From Actinomycetota bacterium (GTDB taxonomy: Bacteria > Actinomycetota > Actinomycetes > Nanopelagicales > Nanopelagicaceae), in contig CANLTP010000013.1 of NCBI GenBank assembly GCA_947494085.1, positions 1 through 13,579 on the forward strand: a DNA stretch of 13,579 nucleotides, in the 5' to 3' direction. Of this stretch, positions 1 to 6,123 are shown one piece after another. How positions within the stretch are numbered: the stretch's first letter is position 1; each line of letters starts with the position of its first letter. The notes beneath the pieces are model-generated. The model did not search any database and was not told where the DNA came from. It was given only the letters and a program-made list of their open reading frames with translations. The position numbers and the translations under genes were made by a program.

Positions 1-92
1 CCAACGGAGCAAAGTGCTGTAGATCCTGCAGTTACGCCAGATAGTGCAACAGATTTCTTTGGCTTAAATTCAATTTTTGGTGAATCGCTCAT
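1..92 (-). CDS. prpC: 2-methylcitrate synthase, N-terminal fragment (cut by window edge)
   Basis: Only the first 30 codons are inside the window; the gene continues past base 1. The ATG is at 92-90 and the peptide begins [20 protein letters not shown], then TAGSTALCSVG. The KPKKSVALSGV..G.TALC.VG stretch is the characteristic start of PrpC-type 2-methylcitrate synthases, as I recall it from E. coli PrpC. PrpC condenses propionyl-CoA with oxaloacetate to 2-methylcitrate, the entry step of the methylcitrate cycle, in the cytoplasm. The ATG overlaps the prpB stop in a TAATG junction, so translation is probably coupled to prpB; no separate strong ribosome binding site is seen. Many such enzymes also act as citrate synthase, which cannot be judged from this fragment. 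The assignment rests on 30 residues plus the prpB neighbour. Confidence 0.88.
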   Translation of the reverse strand, partial: MSDSPKIEFKPKKSVALSGVTAGSTALCSV

Positions 93-985
93 TATTCTTT
101 TTCATTTCCGTTCCCTAGTAACTTATCAAGTGCGTTTTCATATTCGTAATAATTAATTCTTTGATAAAGCTCTTCTCGGGTCTGCATTGTGTCTAGGACG
201 GCTTTCTGTGAGCCATCTTTCCGGACGGTTTCATAAACGTTCTCTGCCGCCTTGTTCATCGCACGGAATGCTGAAAGTGGATAAAGCACAATCCCAACAC
301 CTACGCCAGCAAGTTCGGTGGTTGTGAAGAGAGGTGTCATTCCAAACTCTGTGATGTTGGCTAGAACTGGAACTTTTATTACATCAGTAAATTTTTTATA
401 TGTTGGAAGATCTGTAATCGCTTCAGGGAAGAGGGCATCTGCGCCCGCTTCGATATATGCATTTGCGCGATCTAGCGCTGCATCAATTCCCTCAACTGCG
501 AGCGCATCAGTTCTCGCCATAATTACAAATGAATCATCCACGCGGGCATCGACTGCTGCCTTAATGCGATCAACCATTTCAGCTTTGCTTACTAGCTCTT
601 TATTTGGGCGGTGTCCGCAACGCTTTGCTCCAACTTGATCTTCGATATGTATTGCAGATGCGCCTGCTTTATTTATTGAGCGAACAGAGCGCGCGATATT
701 AAATGCTGATGCACCAAAACCAGTATCGATATCTACAAGAAGTGGGGTATCGCAAACATCAGTTATGCGACGAACATCAACTAATACATCTTCTAACCCA
801 GTGATTCCTAGATCTGGAATACCAAGTGAACCGGCGGCTACGCCACCACCTGAAAGATAGATTGCTTTAAATCCGGCACGTTTTGCAAGAAGTGCATGGT
901 TTGCATTTATTGTTCCAATAACTTGGAGTGGAGATTCTTCAGTAAGGGCTTTACGAAATCTGGCGCCTGCACTGGTCTGGCTCAT
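92..985 (-). CDS. prpB: 2-methylisocitrate lyase
   Basis: Cleaves 2-methylisocitrate to pyruvate and succinate, the last step of the methylcitrate cycle that disposes of propionyl-CoA; cytoplasmic. The 297-residue protein is collinear with E. coli PrpB (about 296 residues). It shows the substrate loop [11 protein letters not shown] (43-53), the metal-binding VDIDTGFG with Asp85 and Asp87, the catalytic loop KRCGH at 121-125 with Cys123, then [11 protein letters not shown] and the C-terminal [10 protein letters not shown] block. These features separate it from isocitrate lyase and from oxaloacetate decarboxylase-type relatives in the same superfamily. The ATG at 985 is the first in frame and fits the family N-terminus. 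The next gene is prpC, joined by a one-base overlap. prpD, often part of prpDBC operons, is not upstream: the adjacent gene there is osmC. A TAAGGT box lies 6 bases before the ATG, suggesting a leaderless transcript. Confidence 0.96.
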   Translation of the reverse strand: MSQTSAGARFRKALTEESPLQVIGTINANHALLAKRAGFKAIYLSGGGVAAGSLGIPDLGITGLEDVLVDVRRITDVCDTPLLVDIDTGFGASAFNIARSVRSINKAGASAIHIEDQVGAKRCGHRPNKELVSKAEMVDRIKAAVDARVDDSFVIMARTDALAVEGIDAALDRANAYIEAGADALFPEAITDLPTYKKFTDVIKVPVLANITEFGMTPLFTTTELAGVGVGIVLYPLSAFRAMNKAAENVYETVRKDGSQKAVLDTMQTREELYQRINYYEYENALDKLLGNGNEKE

Positions 986-991
986 TGGTTA

Positions 992-997
992 ACCTTA
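992..997 (-). promoter_or_regulatory. Probable -10 box of prpBC (leaderless start)
   Basis: On the minus strand the sequence TAAGGT sits exactly 6 bases upstream of the prpB ATG. A TANNNT box at this distance places the transcription start on or next to the A of the ATG, as in leaderless actinobacterial mRNAs. AAGG could also be read as a weak Shine-Dalgarno sequence, so the two readings are not fully separable from sequence. No convincing -35 hexamer is seen. Confidence 0.5.
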
Positions 998-1012
998 GCA
1001 CCGGCTATTTAC

Positions 1013-1027
1013 AGCCCTACAAGGGCT
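1013..1027. promoter_or_regulatory. Inverted repeat, candidate operator of prpBC
   Basis: A perfect inverted repeat with two 6-base arms, AGCCCT and AGGGCT, separated by ACA. It lies about 28-42 bases upstream of the prpB ATG, which is the -35 zone if the TAAGGT box at 992-997 is the -10. A regulator bound here would compete with RNA polymerase. There is no T-run, and it precedes rather than follows a gene on the minus strand, so an operator is more likely than a terminator. The regulator is unknown. Confidence 0.4.
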
Positions 1028-1047
1028 ATGCCTGAATTGCGTTGAGA

Positions 1048-1080
1048 GGTAGGCAACATTTTTGACGACCGTCACCTACC
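1048..1080. other. Nested inverted repeats between osmC and prpB
   Basis: Outer arms GGTAGG (1048-1053) and CCTACC (1075-1080) enclose an inner TGAC-GACC-GTCA repeat (1063-1074). The inner hairpin abuts the right outer arm, so the two stems could stack, with about 9 unpaired bases on the left. It lies downstream of the osmC stop and upstream of prpB, both on the minus strand. No T-run follows on either strand, so a standard intrinsic terminator is not supported. It may be an RNA structure ending or stabilising the osmC message, or an operator. Confidence 0.35.
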
Positions 1081-1110
1081 CGCTAGTACCCGCAAGTAAT
1101 TTACTGCTAA

Positions 1111-1539
1111 TTAAGCCAGCGCAGCATCCAGGGTGATGGTTGCTGATGAATAAAGTTTTGAAACTGGACAGGTTGATTTGGCCTTTTCGGCTAGTGCAAC
1201 AAATTCATCATTGGTTAGATCTTGTTTTGATCCACGTGAGATTAAATGTATTTCACTAATCCAAAAACCATCATCTCGCTGCTCCAGAGTTACCTTCGCA
1301 GATGTTTCAACAGTTCCAGGAACTTTGCCCTCTTCTTCAATCAAGCTTGAGAGCGCCATTGAAAAACAACCAGCATGGGCTGCTCCGATTAGCTCCTCGG
1401 GGTTAGTCATTGGAACATCTTCGACTCGTGACTTAAGTGAAAATGGCAGAACTTCTCCTGCTCGTCCAAGTTTCATTGATCCCGTTCCCGCCGGAACAGT
1501 GCCATTCCAAATTGCACTTGCATGTTTAAAAACTTTCAT
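1111..1539 (-). CDS. osmC: OsmC-family peroxiredoxin (organic hydroperoxide reductase)
   Basis: A 142-residue protein of normal OsmC length. OsmC/Ohr enzymes are cytoplasmic thiol peroxidases that reduce organic hydroperoxides with two active-site cysteines. Both are present: Cys58 in GAAHAGCFSMAL and Cys124 in STCPVSKL. The Arg in FSLKSRVE (Arg39) and Glu49 in NPEELIGAAHAGC match the family's active-site arrangement, and the CPVSKL motif favours OsmC over Ohr. The start is placed at the ATG at 1539, giving MKVFKHASAIW; an in-frame TTG at 1557 would add six residues but overlaps the only Shine-Dalgarno-like sequence, GAAAGG (minus strand, 1555-1550), 10 bases from the ATG. The gene is divergent from the cupin gene, with only 21 bases between start codons, so its promoter must lie partly inside the cupin coding region. 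Confidence 0.92.
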   Translation of the reverse strand: MKVFKHASAIWNGTVPAGTGSMKLGRAGEVLPFSLKSRVEDVPMTNPEELIGAAHAGCFSMALSSLIEEEGKVPGTVETSAKVTLEQRDDGFWISEIHLISRGSKQDLTNDEFVALAEKAKSTCPVSKLYSSATITLDAALA

Positions 1540-1547
1540 TTTTACGC

Positions 1548-1553
1548 TACCTT
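1548..1553 (+). promoter_or_regulatory. Probable -10 box of the cupin/aminotransferase/AKR operon
   Basis: TACCTT lies 7 bases before the ATG at 1561. With a start site 6-7 bases after the box, the message would be leaderless; the lack of any Shine-Dalgarno before this ATG agrees. TTTAAA at 1525-1530 is a possible -35 with a 17-base gap. The box overlaps the osmC ribosome binding site on the other strand, so the two divergent genes share these bases. Confidence 0.42.
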
Positions 1554-1560
1554 TCAAGTT

Positions 1561-2334
1561 ATGAAGCCAGGCAAAGTATTTAACGCGAGAACTCTATCGT
1601 CAGAAGATGTATCTATGCGAGGCCAAGGGCAATGCTTCAATCTAATCAAGGCTGGTTCATTCGCAGAGCCAATGACTGCTACTGAAATTCACCTTACTGG
1701 CAACGCATCACCAAAAGGTTCCAAGGATTGTGACACTTTAATTTATGTTCGATCTGGAAGTGCAAGCCTAGAAATAATTGGCAGCGATGATGAAAATAGC
1801 GTAAAGGTCGAAGCTGGATCTGCCATACATATCCGAAGCGGCGAGAATTTCTTCTGGGCTAATGGCAATGATTTAGTTGCGCTAGAAGTAAGTATTCCGA
1901 TTGTGGGTCCATTCGCCAGAAAACAATCTAGCCCAACACAAATATTCCAACGTCATGTGAAACAAGGCGCGAGCAATAAGGGCACTGCTACTGGTAGCCG
2001 GGAATTTGAAGTTCTTTTTGATGCCAAGAATGGTTCATCTGCCGCCAGTATGTTCATCGGTTTTATTCCACCTTCAGGAGCGCCAGATCATTACCATCTT
2101 TATGATGAGATCTGCCATATCGTCAGTGGAACTGGAAGTGTTGTTGTAGATGGCGAGGACCAAGCAATTTCATCCGGTTCGACTTTTAGTGTTACTCCAA
2201 GATTGCTTCACTCGGTTGTGAATAGCGGCAATGAAGATCTCTGGTTGCTAGGTGTATTTCGACCACAGGGTTCACCCGCTGCTGCTTATTATCCAGATGG
2301 CAGACCCGCTCCTGGTTACAGTGAGACTGAATAA
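1561..2334 (+). CDS. Bicupin-domain protein
   Basis: A 257-residue protein with two cupin halves. The C-terminal half has a good metal-binding signature: GAPDHYHLYDE with His177, His179 and Glu183, and His217 in PRLLHSVVN, the usual 3-His/1-Glu set. The N-terminal half (about 40-112) keeps the beta-barrel pattern of glycines (LIYVRSGSASLEI, VEAGSAIHIRSGE) but lacks the paired histidines, so it is probably a structural or ligand-binding barrel. Such proteins may be isomerases, dioxygenases or sensor-like sugar-binding proteins; the substrate cannot be told. I chose the ATG at 1561 because a -10-like box precedes it at leaderless distance; a start at 1522 would run into osmC. It is the first gene of a four-gene run with a PLP enzyme and two aldo/keto reductases, which suggests work on a small carbonyl, sugar or amino compound. 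There is no signal peptide, so it is cytoplasmic. Confidence 0.85.
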   Translation: MKPGKVFNARTLSSEDVSMRGQGQCFNLIKAGSFAEPMTATEIHLTGNASPKGSKDCDTLIYVRSGSASLEIIGSDDENSVKVEAGSAIHIRSGENFFWANGNDLVALEVSIPIVGPFARKQSSPTQIFQRHVKQGASNKGTATGSREFEVLFDAKNGSSAASMFIGFIPPSGAPDHYHLYDEICHIVSGTGSVVVDGEDQAISSGSTFSVTPRLLHSVVNSGNEDLWLLGVFRPQGSPAAAYYPDGRPAPGYSETE

Positions 2335-2400
2335 ACTCGATTTAGAACTGGTCTTTATTCGGTATGTGTTGGAGACTGTGCGCATAGTTTTTGAAGATAA

Positions 2401-2420
2401 GGCCAGCGATCTTGCTGGTC
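2401..2420 (+). other. 5' UTR hairpin before the aminotransferase gene
   Basis: GGCCAGC and GCTGGTC can pair over 7 base pairs (one G-U) around a GATCTT loop. It ends 12 bases before the GGAGG ribosome binding site of the aminotransferase gene and 67 bases after the cupin stop. No T-run follows, so it is not a standard terminator. It could be an mRNA-processing or stability element, or modulate read-through between the two genes. Confidence 0.35.
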
Positions 2421-2432
2421 ATTACGAATTAC

Positions 2433-2437
2433 GGAGG
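2433..2437 (+). promoter_or_regulatory. Strong ribosome binding site that sets a TTG start
   Basis: GGAGG followed by a 7-base spacer and TTG at 2445. It is the best Shine-Dalgarno sequence in the window, and it decides the start of the aminotransferase gene in favour of TTG over an in-frame candidate at 2391, which lies upstream of this site. Confidence 0.85.
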
Positions 2438-2444
2438 ACACACC

Positions 2445-3608
2445 TTGGCCGTTAACACTTCTACTGATTTGGCTGCAATCTACCGATCAGATTTTAAAGT
2501 CTTTGATCATGTTACTTACATGAATTCTTGCTCTCAAGGTGCAATTGCAGATAGCGTAAAAGAGAGTTTTGACACTTATTTGAAGACGCTAGAACTCAAA
2601 GGTTCCGCTTGGGGTGACTGGGCCGGCCACCAAGAGAACGTGAGAAATTTACTTGGAAAATTTTTCAATGTGCCAGCAAATCAAATTGCGGTAACCACTT
2701 CCGCATCTGCAGGAGTTGCTTCTTTAGCTTCCGCTCTGGATTTCTCAGGTAAGCGGAACAAGGTTGTTACTACCGACAATGAATTTCCAACTATTGGGCA
2801 AATTTGGCACGCCCAAGAAAAACGTGGCGCAAAAGTGATTCACGTTCCAAGTAAAGAAGATTTAACAGTTGATCTTGGTGCGCTATTGAATGCAATCGAT
2901 GAAGAGACTTTGATTGTTTCAGTAACACATGTCTGTTTCCGCAATGGAACAATGACCGAACTAGAACCAATAATTGAAGCAGCTCATAAAGTGGGCGCGC
3001 TAGTTTTGGTTGACGCCTATCAATCCGTTGGCGCAATTCCAATTGACTTATCAAAACTTAAGACAGATTTCTTAGTTGGCGGAGTATTGAAATATATGTT
3101 GGGTGCACCTGGAGTTGGCTTTATGTTTGCTCGCCCAGAAACAACTAGCCATCTAATCCCAACTGCAACCGGATGGTTCGCAGCAGATAATATTTTTGCG
3201 ATGGCTATCCATAGTTATGATCCTGCGAAAGATGCCCGGAGATTTGAATCAGGCACTCCTGCGATTCCATCTCTCTACCCTGCAGCTGCGGGACTCGAAT
3301 ATGTATTAAAGATTGGGCTGGCTGAAATAGCTGCCTACGTTGCTCCTTTGCATGATGAATTGCGCGAAGGAATAGCAGGACTTGGATATCGGGTTGTAAC
3401 ACCTAAGGCTCCACAAAATCATGCCGCGATGCTTGCTATTGCGACATCGGATGAAAATGCACATGTTGCTGCGCTAGAACAAGAAAAAGTTATCGTGTCA
3501 TCTAGAGATGGAAACGTAAGAATCTCACCACATTTTTATAATGACCGTGATGATGTTGCAAAGGTAATCGCAGCATTCGCTAAAACTATGCAATTTGTCC
3601 GAAAGTAG
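2445..3608 (+). CDS. Class V aminotransferase-fold PLP-dependent enzyme
   Basis: A 387-residue cytoplasmic enzyme of the class V aminotransferase / cysteine desulfurase-like / kynureninase fold. Visible marks are the phosphate loop TTSASAGVASL (84-94), THVCFRNG (161-168), the pyridine-binding Asp190 with Gln193 in VDAYQSVGA, the Schiff-base lysine Lys216 in VGGVLKYMLGAPG, the RFESGTP block (266-272) and the C-terminal substrate-binding VRISPHFYN with Arg359. No cysteine stands out as the IscS/SufS sulfur-carrier residue, so a desulfurase role is unlikely. Class V members include isopenicillin-N-epimerase-like, kynureninase and deaminating enzymes, and I cannot assign the substrate. The TTG start at 2445 follows a GGAGG site. 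The stop is 5 bases before the next ATG. Its neighbours, two aldo/keto reductases (one with a Rid domain) and a cupin, suggest removal of an amino group followed by reduction of a carbonyl product. Confidence 0.88.
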   Translation: MAVNTSTDLAAIYRSDFKVFDHVTYMNSCSQGAIADSVKESFDTYLKTLELKGSAWGDWAGHQENVRNLLGKFFNVPANQIAVTTSASAGVASLASALDFSGKRNKVVTTDNEFPTIGQIWHAQEKRGAKVIHVPSKEDLTVDLGALLNAIDEETLIVSVTHVCFRNGTMTELEPIIEAAHKVGALVLVDAYQSVGAIPIDLSKLKTDFLVGGVLKYMLGAPGVGFMFARPETTSHLIPTATGWFAADNIFAMAIHSYDPAKDARRFESGTPAIPSLYPAAAGLEYVLKIGLAEIAAYVAPLHDELREGIAGLGYRVVTPKAPQNHAAMLAIATSDENAHVAALEQEKVIVSSRDGNVRISPHFYNDRDDVAKVIAAFAKTMQFVRK

Positions 3609-3613
3609 CTTTG

Positions 3614-5083
3614 ATGTCTAATAAGAAAGTGGAAACTTACAAACTTGCAAAAGGTTTAGAGATTTCAAGAGCCATCACTGGGCTCTGGCAAATTGCTGAC
3701 ATGGAGAAAGATGGAAATACTTTAGATCCAGTCAGCACCGCACAATTTATGGCACCTTATGCTGAATCTGGTTTAAATACTTTTGACATGGCTGACCATT
3801 ATGGCTCTGCTGAAATTATTGCTGGAACCTTCAAGAAAAATCAATCAGAGGGTCCTAAGGCGAAACTACTTACTAAGTGGGTTCCAAAACCTGGTCCTGT
3901 GACTCGTGAGCAAGTTAGAGAAGCTGTTCAGGCCCGACTTGATCGCTTACAAACCAAGAAAGTGGATTTACTTCAATATCACGCATGGAAATTCTCTAAT
4001 CCATATTGGCTTGATGCTCTAATTTATTTGCAGGAGTTAAAAGAAGAAGGTTTGATCGGCGCAATTGGAACTACAAACTTTGACACCGCTCATCTTCGGA
4101 TTGCAAAATCAAGTGGCGTGGAATTAGTTTCAAACCAGATCTCATATTCGCTGGTTGATCGCCGCGGAGGTGGCCAAATGGCTGATTACTGCGCTGAAAA
4201 TGGAATTGCGATCCTGGCCTATGGAACTCTTTGTGGTGGATTTATTTCTAAGAAGTGGCTCGGTAAATCTGAACCTACTGGAGATGGCTTATCCAACTGG
4301 TCGCTTATGAAATACAAGAGATTTATAGATAGTGCTGGTGGTTGGGCTAAGTTCCAAAACCTACTAGAAGTGTTAAATAAAGTTAGCGAAGAGGCAGATC
4401 GATCAATTTCAACTGTTGCGAGCAAATATCAACTTGGGCAGAAGGCGGTTGGTGCTGTAATTATTGGTGCTCGATTGGGTGAAAACGCCCATATTGAAGA
4501 TGCGCTTTCACTATTTACTTTTGAATTAAGTAAAGAGCAAAGGAAAGAAATAAAGAGCGCACATAAATTGTTAGATCCGATTCCAGGTGATTGTGGTGAT
4601 GAATACCGAAAGCCACCTTATTTAACCGCCTCTGGCGATCTAAGCCACCACTTAGAAGAATTTCCTCCCGTTTATAAATCAATAAAGACTGGAAGCAAAG
4701 AACGAATTGATTCGGGAACAACTTGGGAGACACTCGCTGGTTATTCCAGAGCGGTTCGAATTGGCGATCGAGTTCTGGTATCCGGGACAACTGCAACCCA
4801 TGGCGAACTTGCAATTGGGCGCAATGATCCAGCAGCGCAAGCACATTTCATCATCGATAAAATTGAGGCTTCTCTTGAATCTCTTGGTGCAAAACTTTCA
4901 GATGTCGTGCGCACAAGAGTCTTTGTAAATAACATGTCAGATTGGGAAGCAATTTCAAGAGCACATGGCGAACGCTTCGCAGATATCCGACCAGCAAATA
5001 CTATGTTCATTGCAAAATTGATTGGCGATGAATATTTAGCTGAAATCGAAGCTGAAGCGGTTATTCAATCGGCTGCTGAATAA
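3614..5083 (+). CDS. Aldo/keto reductase fused to a C-terminal Rid (YjgF/UK114) domain
   Basis: A 489-residue two-domain protein. Residues 1 to about 325 are an aldo/keto reductase, an NAD(P)H-dependent TIM barrel reducing or oxidising small carbonyls or sugars; the catalytic tetrad is visible as Asp58 and Tyr63 (FDMADHYG), Lys88 (LLTKW) and His123 (LLQYHAW), with the cofactor-binding VIIGARLGENAHIED near 283-296. A linker of about 45 residues leads to a Rid-type domain (about 370-485): GYSRAVRIGDRVLVSGTTA, then VVRTRVFVNNMSDWE and AEIEAEAV. In E. coli RidA an arginine 15 residues before the last conserved glutamate is required for imine hydrolysis; here the aligned residue is Asn462 (RPANTMF), with Glu477 kept. 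The domain therefore resembles the Arg-lacking Rid groups and may not be an imine deaminase. The ATG at 3614 is preferred over an adjacent TTG at 3611. The stop overlaps the next ATG (TAATG). The reading frame is continuous across the junction. Confidence 0.9.
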   Translation: MSNKKVETYKLAKGLEISRAITGLWQIADMEKDGNTLDPVSTAQFMAPYAESGLNTFDMADHYGSAEIIAGTFKKNQSEGPKAKLLTKWVPKPGPVTREQVREAVQARLDRLQTKKVDLLQYHAWKFSNPYWLDALIYLQELKEEGLIGAIGTTNFDTAHLRIAKSSGVELVSNQISYSLVDRRGGGQMADYCAENGIAILAYGTLCGGFISKKWLGKSEPTGDGLSNWSLMKYKRFIDSAGGWAKFQNLLEVLNKVSEEADRSISTVASKYQLGQKAVGAVIIGARLGENAHIEDALSLFTFELSKEQRKEIKSAHKLLDPIPGDCGDEYRKPPYLTASGDLSHHLEEFPPVYKSIKTGSKERIDSGTTWETLAGYSRAVRIGDRVLVSGTTATHGELAIGRNDPAAQAHFIIDKIEASLESLGAKLSDVVRTRVFVNNMSDWEAISRAHGERFADIRPANTMFIAKLIGDEYLAEIEAEAVIQSAAE

Positions 5084-6123
5084 TGCAGAAGCGTGAATTA
5101 GTTCCTGGCTATTCAATTTCTCCAGTTATAAAGGGGGGCTGGCAGTTAAGTTCAGGCCATTCTTTAAATCAAAAGATTGAAGACCAGCGCGCTATTGATG
5201 ACACCACTTCATTTATTGAAGCTGGAATCACAACTTTAGATTTCGGTGATATCTATACCGGAGTTGAAGAGCTCATTGGAAAATCCATTACAAAACTGCG
5301 AGAAACGCATGGTGATGCTGCCCGAGATTTAGTCCAGTTGCATACTAAGTATGTTCCAAACGAGAAATTCTTAGATAACTTTGATCGCTCTGATGTTGAA
5401 ACTATTGTTAATCGCTCACTTGCCCGACTTGGGGTAGACCAAGTTGATTTAGTCCAGTTCCATTGGTGGAAATATGAAGCAAAGTCATATCTGGCGGCAA
5501 TGGAAGAACTTTTCAAGTTAAAGAGCTCTGGAAAGATTCGACATATTGGTGTTACTAACTTTGATGTTGAACGCCTGAGCGAAATGGTTGACGCCGGGTT
5601 AAAGCCCGCGAGCATCCAAGTTCAATATTCAATGATTGATACTCGAGCCGAAGATGAAATGGCGCAGTATTGCTTAGACAATGGCATCGGAATTCTCTGT
5701 TACGGAACCGTTGCTGGTGGTTTCTTCTCGGAAAGATTCCTTGGAGCTAGTGAACCAACCCAGGTTGATACGCGATCAAGTGTTAAATACCAGTTAATAA
5801 TCAAGGAATTTGGTGGTTGGAATTTATTCCAAGAGCTACTAAAAACTTTAGATGTAATTGCAAAATCTCACAACACAGATATTGGAACAATTGCATCTGC
5901 TTATATAGTTAATCGACCAGGTGTTGCTGCTGTAATTGTTGGAGCACGAAATCTCACACATTTAGAATCTAATTTAAAAATCCCAACAATCAAATTTACT
6001 GAGCCAGAACTTGGCGCAATTGCAGAAGTTTTAAGCCGAAGCAAAGGGCCAAAGGGTCCGGTTTATTATTTAGAGCGCTATAACGATGAGCATCGCAACA
6101 TCATGCATACCAACAATAATTAA
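5083..6123 (+). CDS. Aldo/keto reductase
   Basis: A 346-residue cytoplasmic NAD(P)-dependent oxidoreductase of the aldo/keto reductase superfamily. The tetrad is Asp53 and Tyr58 (LDFGDIYTG), Lys89 (LHTKY) and His127 (LVQFHWW). GVTNFD and AVIVGARNLTHLESN are standard barrel and cofactor-binding segments. It is a paralogue of the reductase half of the preceding gene: both share a GGW..FQ.LL block followed by I.T.AS.Y and AV.I.GAR, and both lengths from start to cofactor site agree, but this copy ends with GPVYYLERYNDEHRNIM and has no Rid domain. The ATG overlaps the preceding stop by one base, so the two are probably made in fixed ratio and may form a hetero-oligomer or do successive steps. The substrate is unknown. 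The stop overlaps the stop of the convergent gene by 4 bases. Confidence 0.92.
   Translation: MQKRELVPGYSISPVIKGGWQLSSGHSLNQKIEDQRAIDDTTSFIEAGITTLDFGDIYTGVEELIGKSITKLRETHGDAARDLVQLHTKYVPNEKFLDNFDRSDVETIVNRSLARLGVDQVDLVQFHWWKYEAKSYLAAMEELFKLKSSGKIRHIGVTNFDVERLSEMVDAGLKPASIQVQYSMIDTRAEDEMAQYCLDNGIGILCYGTVAGGFFSERFLGASEPTQVDTRSSVKYQLIIKEFGGWNLFQELLKTLDVIAKSHNTDIGTIASAYIVNRPGVAAVIVGARNLTHLESNLKIPTIKFTEPELGAIAEVLSRSKGPKGPVYYLERYNDEHRNIMHTNNN

Noticed and set aside
318..638. Plus-strand reading frame opposite prpB (106 codons)
   Set aside because: Antisense to a highly conserved enzyme; composition is that of a mirrored frame, with no family resemblance and no start signal.
1013..1080. tRNA, small RNA gene or known riboswitch in the osmC-prpB gap
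   Set aside because: About 125 bases with short inverted repeats only; no cloverleaf, no conserved riboswitch core that I recognise, and no promoter plus terminator pair of its own.
1522..1560. An earlier in-frame ATG for the cupin gene (1522), adding 13 residues
   Set aside because: It overlaps osmC by 18 bases, has no ribosome binding site, and encodes MFKNFHFYATFQV, which does not look like part of a cupin; a -10-like box sits at leaderless distance from 1561.
2401..2420. Rho-independent terminator after the cupin gene
   Set aside because: The stem lacks a following T-run and is directly followed by the ribosome binding region of the next gene.
2391..2444. An earlier start for the class V PLP enzyme at 2391
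   Set aside because: The GGAGG at 2433-2437 is downstream of it and perfectly spaced for TTG at 2445; the added residues include the hairpin region and do not resemble the family N-terminus.
4580..4730. Suspicion that the AKR-Rid fusion is an assembly or frameshift artefact
   Set aside because: The linker keeps a single open frame with normal codon use, and residues such as GDEYRKPPYL correspond to the natural C-terminal end seen in the second reductase; no stop, start or ribosome binding site separates the domains. Comparison with relatives would still be the decisive test.
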